Below, in pieces: positions 1 through 4,438 of a stretch of 6,681 nucleotides of DNA. Under the pieces are notes generated by a model. The model searched no databases. It was not told the DNA's origin and saw only the letters and a program-made list of their open reading frames with translations. Source of the stretch: Betaproteobacteria bacterium (GTDB lineage Bacteria; Pseudomonadota; Gammaproteobacteria; Burkholderiales; SG8-39). The stretch's first letter is position 1; every line of letters starts with the position of its first letter. Where the stretch lies: positions 1 through 6,681 of the forward strand of contig VBCJ01000217.1 of NCBI GenBank assembly GCA_005884335.1. Reading direction: 5' to 3'. A program made the translations under genes and the position numbers.

Positions 1-413
1 CCACCGACAATCCGGAAGAACACCACCCGCGCCAGCACCGTGAGGATAAGCGAAAACAGAAAACTCAAGGCCAAGATCCCGCGCCCGAGGAAGCTCGCCG
101 GTATGACGTAGAAGACGATCACCATCAGGAGGGCCCCGGCCGGGTAGCTCGCCACGAACCGCACCTGATACTCGCGGTCACTCTTGTGCAGCGCCGTCCC
201 GTACAGACCGAAGGCGGTCATGACGCCCAGCATCACGAGCGAATACAACAGGGCCCGAGGCAGCCACCCGCCCGAGGGATAGATCAGGAAGTGGATATCC
301 AGGAAGCGCAAGGTCCCGGCGAGATAGACCGCGCCCACGTGCATCGCTGCTTCTACCAGCATGAGCAGCACCAGTGGCAGCGACACGTAATGGCCGAAAA
401 TACGAACGCTCAC
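1..413 (-). CDS. Probable XrtA/PEP-CTERM-type exopolysaccharide sugar transferase (EpsB-like), N-terminal fragment
   Basis: The minus-strand frame is open from a GTG at 413 to the left edge, giving 137 full codons of N-terminus. The protein opens with MSVRIFGHYVSLPLVLLMLV and has four hydrophobic segments at about residues 12-34, 53-72, 91-106 and 112-133. A short charged, presumably cytoplasmic loop (HKSDREYQVRF, 76-86) lies between the second and third. An R-I-F-x-H-Y start followed by a four- to five-helix membrane domain is typical of the TIGR03013-type glycosyltransferases of PEP-CTERM/exosortase loci. These transfer a sugar-1-phosphate to undecaprenyl phosphate at the inner membrane to begin exopolysaccharide repeat synthesis. 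The catalytic bacterial sugar transferase domain would lie beyond the window, so the function is inferred from the N-terminus alone. The GTG start is preferred over the ATG at 423-425 because GGGAGG lies just before the GTG, while the ATG has no Shine-Dalgarno. Another multi-helix membrane protein remains possible. Confidence 0.6.
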   Translation of the reverse strand, partial: MSVRIFGHYVSLPLVLLMLVEAAMHVGAVYLAGTLRFLDIHFLIYPSGGWLPRALLYSLVMLGVMTAFGLYGTALHKSDREYQVRFVASYPAGALLMVIVFYVIPASFLGRGILALSFLFSLILTVLARVVFFRIVG

Positions 414-417
414 TACG

Positions 418-423
418 CCTCCC
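418..423 (-). promoter_or_regulatory. Ribosome binding site GGGAGG deciding a GTG start
   Basis: On the minus strand GGGAGG lies 4 nt before the GTG at 413. The alternative in-frame ATG at 423-425 overlaps this motif and is preceded by an A-rich stretch (GTAAAAATAG) without Shine-Dalgarno character. The spacing is slightly tight but workable. The GTG start also gives an N-terminus (MSVRIFGHY) that fits the proposed family better than the four-residue-longer version. Confidence 0.5.
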
Positions 424-543
424 ATCTATTTTTACTGCTTTTGCCAGCAATCTAACGGTTCCCTGCCGAACGTCTTATGACCGACCCTATAGTCCGTTTG
501 GATCGGTTCTCTTGTGCCCTTCTACCGGCTTACGGGGGAAGTT

Positions 544-572
544 ATCCTAGGCGATCCAGTGTTTCTCCGCAA
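544..572 (-). promoter_or_regulatory. Weak sigma70-like promoter candidate for the left-edge sugar transferase gene
   Basis: Read on the minus strand, TTGCGG (567-572) and TAGGAT (544-549) are separated by exactly 17 bp, matching the -35 and -10 consensus at 3/6 and 4/6 positions. It would start transcription near 537, leaving a leader of about 125 nt before the GTG at 413. The match is weak and could be chance. I looked for a sigma54 -24/-12 element in the same stretch and found none with correct spacing. Confidence 0.22.
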
Positions 573-620
573 TAGATGAAACAGATGATCGCGTCTCAGC
601 CTGGGCGGGTAGCGACCATT

Positions 621-635
621 TCGGCGAAACGCCGA
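621..635. repeat. Perfect 6-bp inverted repeat TCGGCG-AAA-CGCCGA
   Basis: Both arms are perfect with a 3-base centre. A second near-palindrome, CCGGG-T-CCCGG (637-647), begins one base later. No T-run follows on either strand, so this does not look like an intrinsic terminator. It lies about 50 bp upstream of the -35 candidate of the left-edge gene, a position where an activator could bind, but no such regulator can be named from the sequence. Confidence 0.4.
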
Positions 636-685
636 TCCGGGTCCCGGTTGACGACAAACATGCGAACGCCCACAGAGGGGCCGTC

Positions 686-716
686 TTGTCCGTTCGAAGG
701 CGCTGTTCTATATAAT
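686..716 (+). promoter_or_regulatory. Plus-strand promoter-like element (TTGTCC, TATATAAT)
   Basis: TTGTCC at 686-691 is followed after 17 bp by TATATA (709-714), and after 19 bp by a perfect TATAAT (711-716). The AT-rich run TATATAATATT stands out sharply from the GC-rich surroundings. A transcript would begin near 723 and run towards the minus-strand tRNA and serS. No recognisable protein gene follows, because the first ATG (723-725) meets a stop after two codons. It could drive a small RNA, or it may be only a fortuitous AT patch. Confidence 0.3.
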
Positions 717-730
717 ATTCAATGGCTTAA

Positions 731-751
731 GAGCTCGCTTGAGCGAGGCTC
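731..751. repeat. Hairpin: 8 bp with one bulged base and a TTGA loop
   Basis: GAG-CTCGC (731-738) pairs with GCGAG-CTC (743-747 and 749-751) around loop TTGA, with G748 bulged. It lies directly after the plus-strand promoter-like element and would form the 5' end of such a transcript. Read on the minus strand it is followed by TTAAGCCATTGAATATTATA, which is AT-rich but lacks a true T-run. It is therefore at best a weak terminator for transcription coming from the tRNA, about 310 nt upstream. Confidence 0.4.
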
Positions 752-891
752 ATGTTGCGCGCCGATCCGAGGCCCATCTCGCGCGACCTGCCCGCCCGCG
801 TGTAGCGGAAGATCTAGTTCTGGCTCTACGTGGGGCTCACCTGCAGCTACAGCTCCCCGCGGTCGCAATGACAGCCCGGGGGCTTGGCGCG

Positions 892-907
892 CTCGGCCTT
901 CGCCGAG
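892..907. repeat. Hairpin CTCGGC-CTTC-GCCGAG
   Basis: A perfect 6-bp GC-rich stem with a four-base loop (CTTC on plus, GAAG on minus). Neither strand shows a T-run after it, so it does not qualify as an intrinsic terminator. It could be part of a structured RNA from either strand, or chance in GC-rich DNA. Confidence 0.35.
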
Positions 908-1063
908 AGCCGATGCACTTAGCGCCCATGCTAAACCCCATCCTTCCCCCTTTTTCTACCCACACTTGATGGCGGGACTTTGCCGGACATGTGGTCGTGA
1001 AGACCTCCACTCGGACTTAAATCGGCTGCTGCGGGACGTTCTGGAACTTGCTGGGACGGATCT

Positions 1064-1153
1064 TGGCGGAGAGGGTGGGATTCGAACCCACGATACGCTT
1101 GCGCGTATTCCGGTTTTCGAGACCGGCACGTTCAACCGCTCCGTCACCTCTCC
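1064..1153 (-). tRNA. tRNA-Ser (anticodon CGA)
   Basis: The 90-nt minus-strand sequence folds as a class II tRNA. The acceptor GGAGAGG (1147-1153) pairs with CCTCTCC (1068-1074), followed by discriminator G and an encoded CCA (1064-1066). The anticodon arm is CCGGT-CTCGAAA-ACCGG, giving anticodon CGA, which reads UCG serine codons. The long variable arm ATACGC-GCAA-GCGTAT has a perfect 6-bp stem, as expected for a serine tRNA, where SerRS recognises this arm. The T arm is GTGGG-TTCGAAT-CCCAC. The gene begins 29 bp after the serS stop on the same strand, so it may be processed from the serS transcript; I see no clear separate promoter in the 29 bp. G discriminator, long arm and anticodon all agree with serine identity. 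Confidence 0.97.
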
Positions 1154-1182
1154 GGGTAGGCGGATTTTACCAGTGGGCAAGA

Positions 1183-2466
1183 TCAGCGCGCCGGACCGAT
1201 TACCTTCAAAGGGCCCATGTATGGCAGCAGCGCAGCAGGAATATCTATGCCGCCGTCGGCGCGTTGATAGTTCTCCATGATCGCGATCAGGGTCCTGCCT
1301 ACTGCGAGCCCCGACCCGTTCAGCGTGTGCACCAGCTCGGGCCCCCCCTTCTCGTTTCGGAAGCGCGCCTGCATGCGCCGCGCCTGGAACCCCTCGCAGT
1401 TGCTGCACGAGGAAATCTCCCGATAGGCGTTCTGGCCCGGCAGCCAGACTTCGATGTCGTAGGTTTTGGCGGCCTGGAAGCCCATGTCGCCTGTACACAG
1501 CGTCACGACGCGGTAAGGGAGCTCCAGGCGTTTCAGGATCTCTTCGGCGTGCGCAGTGAGGCTCTCCAGCGCTTCGTACGATTTATCCGGATGCACGATG
1601 TGCACCAGCTCCACCTTGTCGAACTGGTGGTTGCGGATCATGCCCCGCGTGTCCTTGCCGGCCGCTCCCGCCTCCGAACGGAAGCAGGGCGAGTGGCAGA
1701 CGAACTTGAGCGGCAGCTTCTCGAGCGGCACGATCTCGTCGCGCACGAAATTGGTCACCGAGTACTCTGAGGTCGGGATGAGGTACAGGTCGCGGTCCTC
1801 GATCTTGAAGAGATCACCCTTGAACTTGGCGAGGCTCGTCACGCCGTCGGCGCAGGCGCTGCTCACCATGTACGGCGTGTACACCTCCGTGTAGCCGTGC
1901 TCCGTGGTGTGCGTGTCGAGCATGAACTGCGCGATCGCGCGGTGCAGGCGCGCGACCGCGCCCTTCATCACCACGAAGCGCGCCCCGGCGAGCTTGGCCG
2001 CGGTATCGAAGTCCATGCCGCCGAGCCCGGCGCCGATGTCGACATGGTCCCTAGGCTGGAAGCCGAGCTTGCGCGGCTCGCCCCAGCGCCGCTGCTCGAC
2101 TGCGTCCTCGGGTCGGCTTCCGACCGGGACGCTCGCGTGCGGCAGGTTCGGGATCAGGGAGACGAACTCGCGCAGCTTCTCCTGCACGGCGGCGTTGTCC
2201 GCTTCCATTTCCTTCAGCTTCTCCCCGAACTCGGCGCCCTGGCGCATCAACGCGGCCGCCTGCGCCTCGTCCTTCTTCGACTTCGCCTGGCCGACTTGCT
2301 TGGCGAGAGCGTTGCGCTGCGACTGCAGCTGCTCGGTCGCGGTCTGGATCTCCCTGCGCTTCTCCTCGAGCGCCCTGAAGCCGGAAATGTCGAGCGTATA
2401 GCCGCGAGTTGCGAGGCGTTTCGCCACCGCGTCGATCTCGGTTCTCAGCAGCTGGACGTCGATCAT
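1183..2466 (-). CDS. serS: Seryl-tRNA synthetase
   Basis: This 427-residue protein has the full length of a bacterial class II SerRS, a cytoplasmic homodimer that activates serine with ATP and charges tRNA-Ser. Residues about 30-100 form the charged N-terminal coiled-coil arm that contacts the long variable arm of the tRNA. The catalytic domain shows motif 1 near GYTEVYTPYMV (191-201), the TxE serine-binding loop as PTSEYSVTN (231-239), motif 2 around CFRSEAGAAGKDTRG (261-275; Arg263, Glu265) and motif 3 GSGLAVGRTLIAIMENYQ (384-401; Arg391). The ATG at 2466 overlaps the rarA stop as ATGA and gives the standard MIDVQLLR N-terminus. An in-frame upstream start at 2556 would add 30 Arg-rich residues translated out of frame from the rarA end, so it is rejected. 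The Shine-Dalgarno (GAAG) is weak, so translational coupling to rarA is likely. The tRNA-Ser gene follows directly. Confidence 0.98.
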   Translation of the reverse strand: MIDVQLLRTEIDAVAKRLATRGYTLDISGFRALEEKRREIQTATEQLQSQRNALAKQVGQAKSKKDEAQAAALMRQGAEFGEKLKEMEADNAAVQEKLREFVSLIPNLPHASVPVGSRPEDAVEQRRWGEPRKLGFQPRDHVDIGAGLGGMDFDTAAKLAGARFVVMKGAVARLHRAIAQFMLDTHTTEHGYTEVYTPYMVSSACADGVTSLAKFKGDLFKIEDRDLYLIPTSEYSVTNFVRDEIVPLEKLPLKFVCHSPCFRSEAGAAGKDTRGMIRNHQFDKVELVHIVHPDKSYEALESLTAHAEEILKRLELPYRVVTLCTGDMGFQAAKTYDIEVWLPGQNAYREISSCSNCEGFQARRMQARFRNEKGGPELVHTLNGSGLAVGRTLIAIMENYQRADGGIDIPAALLPYMGPLKVIGPAR

Positions 2467-3773
2467 TTCTTCGCGGCCGCGTCGTCGCGGCGGCGCAGCT
2501 CTCTCATCTTTTCTCTTATCTTGTCCTCGAGGCCGCGGTCGGTCGGCTCGTACCACTTTACGTCGGGCATGCCCTCCGGAAAATAATTCTCGCCCACAGC
2601 GTAGGCATCCGGTTCGTCATGAGCATAGCGGTAGTTGCGTCCGTAGCTCAGGTCTTTCATAAGCTTGGTGGGCGCATTACGCAGATGAGCCGGAACCGGC
2701 CGCGACCCGTCTTCCGCCACGAAACCGCGGGCCCGATTGTACGCCTCGTACACGGCGTTCGATTTCGCGGCACAAGCAAGATAGATCGCCGCTTCGGCGA
2801 GCGCGAGCTCGCCTTCAGGGCTGCCCAGGCGCTCGTAAGTCTCGCATGCGTCGAGCGCGACCCGCAGCGCACGCGGGTCGGCAAGGCCGACATCCTCGAC
2901 CGCCATCCTGACCATGCGCCGGCCGATGTAGAGGGGATCGGCGCCCCCATCGAGCATTCGCACGAGCCAGTACAGAGACGCGTCGGGGTTCGAGCCGCGC
3001 ACCGATTTATGCAGGGCAGAAATCTGGTCATAGAAAGCATCCCCGCCCTTATCGAAGCGGCGCAGGTTGCGCGCAACCGCGTTCTGCACCCAGTCGCCGT
3101 CGATCTTGCTCGCCCCGGCCTGCGCCGCGGCCGTCTGTATCAATTCGAGCAGATTGAGCAAACGGCGCGCGTCACCATCGGCAAGTCCGATCACCCGGTC
3201 GCGCGCGCGCGCGTCGAACGCGAGCCCTGAGAGGGCTTCCCGCACGGCGCGGTCGAACAGTTCTCCGAGCTCGGCTTCTGAAAGACTTTTGAGCACGTAC
3301 ACCGAGGTGCGCGAAAGCAACGCCCCGATCACTTCGAAAGAAGGGTTCTCGGTCGTCGCGCCTACGAAAGTGAGCAGCCCGCGTTCGACGAAAGGCAGGA
3401 ACGCGTCCTGCTGCGCTTTGTTGAAGCGGTGCACTTCATCGACAAAGAGGATGGTGCGCTTTCCGGATGTCGCCAGCGCCTCCTCGGCCCGCCGCACGGC
3501 GTCCTTGATGTCCTTTACGCCGGAGAATACGGCGGAGAGCGCGATGAACTGAGCGTCGAATGCGTCGGCCATCAGGCGTGCGAGGGTCGTCTTGCCGACT
3601 CCGGGGGGCCCCCACAGGATCATCGAATGCGGCTTGCCCGAGTCGAAAGCAAGACGCAGGGGCTTTCCCGGCCCGAGCAGATGTTGCTGCCCCACGAATT
3701 CGTCGAGCGACCTGGGCCGCAGGGCTTCCGCCATCGGCGGCACCGGCGCAGGAGCGGGGAACAGATCGGTCAT
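2463..3773 (-). CDS. rarA: Replication-associated recombination protein A (RarA/MgsA, AAA+ ATPase)
   Basis: This 436-residue protein is a full-length member of the RarA/MgsA/Mgs1/WRNIP1 family, related to clamp-loader ATPases and acting at stalled replication forks. Visible motifs in order are the DEFVGQQHLLGPGKPL box (24-39), Walker A GPPGVGKT (55-62), Walker B ILFVDEVHRF (108-117), sensor 1 GATTENPSF (138-146) and sensor 2 GDARRLLNLLE (200-210). The family-specific C-terminal half begins at YDQISALHKSVRGS (248-261), and DPLYIGRRMVRMAVEDVGLADP spans 279-300. The C-terminus is rich in Lys, Arg and Glu. The ATG lies 21 bp after the lolA stop, and the 7-bp hairpin spanning this junction includes the first base of the start codon. 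A second in-frame Met at residue 14 (MAEALRP) is possible but less likely. The stop overlaps serS by 4 bp. A (CG)7 tract lies inside the gene near residues 187-191. Confidence 0.97.
   Translation of the reverse strand: MTDLFPAPAPVPPMAEALRPRSLDEFVGQQHLLGPGKPLRLAFDSGKPHSMILWGPPGVGKTTLARLMADAFDAQFIALSAVFSGVKDIKDAVRRAEEALATSGKRTILFVDEVHRFNKAQQDAFLPFVERGLLTFVGATTENPSFEVIGALLSRTSVYVLKSLSEAELGELFDRAVREALSGLAFDARARDRVIGLADGDARRLLNLLELIQTAAAQAGASKIDGDWVQNAVARNLRRFDKGGDAFYDQISALHKSVRGSNPDASLYWLVRMLDGGADPLYIGRRMVRMAVEDVGLADPRALRVALDACETYERLGSPEGELALAEAAIYLACAAKSNAVYEAYNRARGFVAEDGSRPVPAHLRNAPTKLMKDLSYGRNYRYAHDEPDAYAVGENYFPEGMPDVKWYEPTDRGLEDKIREKMRELRRRDDAAAKK
3200..3213. repeat. (CG)7 dinucleotide tract inside rarA
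   Basis: Fourteen uninterrupted alternating C and G bases encode part of the Asp-Ala-Arg-Ala-Arg segment of RarA. The reading frame is intact. Alternating CG can adopt Z-form DNA and can slip in replication, but in high-GC coding DNA an Ala-Arg run readily produces this by codon choice. Confidence 0.6.
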
Positions 3774-3789
3774 TCGCTTGCCAAGCGAA
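3773..3789 (-). promoter_or_regulatory. Hairpin at the lolA-rarA junction covering the rarA start
   Basis: On the minus strand TTCGCTT-GGC-AAGCGAA forms a perfect 7-bp stem with a 3-nt loop. The last A of the stem is the first base of the rarA ATG, and the 3' arm (AAGCGA) occupies the place where a Shine-Dalgarno would lie. No strong alternative ribosome binding site is seen in the 21-bp gap. The structure could hold back independent initiation until ribosomes finishing lolA, whose stop is 5 bp before the hairpin, melt it. The structure is seen; the coupling is inferred. Confidence 0.45.
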
Positions 3790-3794
3790 GCGGG

Positions 3795-4430
3795 CTATTT
3801 GACGTCGCCTATCACGTCGGCACCCCTGGGGGGAGAGAATCGGAAGAGTCCAGGATCCAACTCGGGGTTGCGCTCAAGCGACTCGAACCTGAGCACCGTC
3901 GTCTGTCCGAAGCCGTCGACAAGTTCCATGACTTCGAGACCGGAAGAACCGAAGCCCATGCGTATCTTCTCGAAATTGCCTTCCTTGTCCCGAGGCAGCG
4001 CTTCGAGCCATTCGAGACCGTCCCTTGCGCCCTTGTCCGAGAGCCTGAACGCCAGCATGACCTCGTTATTTCCCGCGAGCAGCGCAGCCGGCGTGGAACC
4101 GAGCGCCTGGTCGAGTTTCCTCACCGTGACCTGCTTCAGATCTTCGTCATAGATCCAAACCCTGGAGCCGTCGCCGACGATGAGCTGGGCATAGGGCTTC
4201 ACGTAGTTCCAGCGAAATTTCCCAGGCCGCGAAAACGCGAGCGCGCCGCGTGACTCTTGCAGCAGCTTGAGGTTGCGATCGAAGATTTTCTGCTCGAATT
4301 CTCCCCTTGCGGTGAGGGTCTCGGCGATGAACTCGGCGAAGCGCTCCAGGCTCGATGCGCCAGCGCCAGACGCCGCGAGTGCGAGAAGCGCTCCCAGGAA
4401 AACAGCCACGAACCCGGAACGCAAGGCCAT
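3795..4430 (-). CDS. lolA: Outer-membrane lipoprotein carrier protein LolA
   Basis: This 211-residue precursor is close to the E. coli LolA length (203). Residues 1-25 form a signal peptide: basic Arg4, a hydrophobic core (FVAVFLGALLALAA) and an Ala-Gly-Ala (23-25) signal peptidase I site before SSLERF. The mature protein is a periplasmic shuttle that takes lipoproteins from the inner-membrane LolCDE transporter to the outer membrane. Family marks are ARGEFEQKIFD (41-51, matching the SFxQ region), the FSRPGKFRWNY strand pair (67-77), where Arg68 aligns with E. coli mature Arg43 in KRPNLF, then VGDGSRVWIYDEDLKQVTVRKL (85-106), and a C-terminal RFSPPRGADVI (197-207). The start lies 8 bp after the ftsK stop with no clear Shine-Dalgarno, so it is probably translated by coupling with ftsK. 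Adjacent ftsK, lolA and rarA match the conserved order. Confidence 0.96.
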   Translation of the reverse strand: MALRSGFVAVFLGALLALAASGAGASSLERFAEFIAETLTARGEFEQKIFDRNLKLLQESRGALAFSRPGKFRWNYVKPYAQLIVGDGSRVWIYDEDLKQVTVRKLDQALGSTPAALLAGNNEVMLAFRLSDKGARDGLEWLEALPRDKEGNFEKIRMGFGSSGLEVMELVDGFGQTTVLRFESLERNPELDPGLFRFSPPRGADVIGDVK

Positions 4431-4438
4431 CGGAGCAG

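Larger units (their letters stand above)
424..1063. other. Intergenic gap of about 640 bp without a convincing protein gene
   Basis: This lies between the 3' end of tRNA-Ser and the start of the sugar transferase gene. Frames on both strands are short, or are open only because of high GC, and no translated segment resembles a family I know. It contains a weak minus-strand promoter candidate (544-572), a palindrome (621-635) followed by CCGGG-T-CCCGG (637-647), a plus-strand promoter-like element in an AT-rich patch (686-716), and hairpins at 731-751 and 892-907. There is also a 10-base direct repeat, CGCCGATCCG, at 630-639 and 760-769, and a pyrimidine run around 935-960 (plus strand). No GC hairpin followed by a T-run was found downstream of the tRNA, so the end of the serS-tRNA transcript is not defined. 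Confidence 0.6.

Noticed and set aside
178..450. Minus-strand 90-residue frame near the left edge
   Set aside because: It is a shifted-frame shadow of the membrane protein that runs off the window. It is rich in Arg and Gly with no helix pattern, while the true frame gives four clear membrane helices.
425..545. Sigma54 promoter upstream of the sugar transferase gene
   Set aside because: Pairs such as GGCAGGG...TTGC are present, but the GG-to-GC spacing is wrong for a -24/-12 element.
596..661. Minus-strand 21-codon frame MFVVNRDPDRRFAEMVATRPG
   Set aside because: It is short, lacks a Shine-Dalgarno upstream of the ATG at 661, and has no recognisable feature; a chance frame is the simpler reading.
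547..726. Minus-strand 59-codon open frame (AIEYYIEQRLRTDK...)
   Set aside because: The first residues look protein-like because of the AT-rich patch, but there is no ATG, GTG or TTG start with a ribosome binding site before them, and the rest resembles random GC-rich translation.
919..956. TTAGC-GCCCAT-GCTAA hairpin followed by CCCCCTTTTTC as a plus-strand intrinsic terminator
   Set aside because: The stem is only 5 bp with a 6-nt loop, and the T-run starts about 16 nt after it, too far for a standard intrinsic terminator.
956..1498. Minus-strand 180-residue frame spanning the tRNA and the serS 3' end
   Set aside because: It runs out of frame through the conserved serS catalytic region and then through the tRNA, so it cannot be a real gene.
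576..1770. Plus-strand frames containing GGIRTHDTLARIP and AERVGFEPTIRLR
   Set aside because: These peptides come from reading the antisense strand of the tRNA-Ser gene (the T-arm GGATTCGAACCC region). GGIRTHD and ERVGFEPT strings are well-known spurious protein annotations at tRNA genes.
2467..2556. Upstream start that would give serS a 30-residue N-terminal extension
   Set aside because: The extension is Arg-rich, has no counterpart in SerRS proteins, and is the out-of-frame reading of the rarA 3' end. The ATG at 2466 gives the standard N-terminus.
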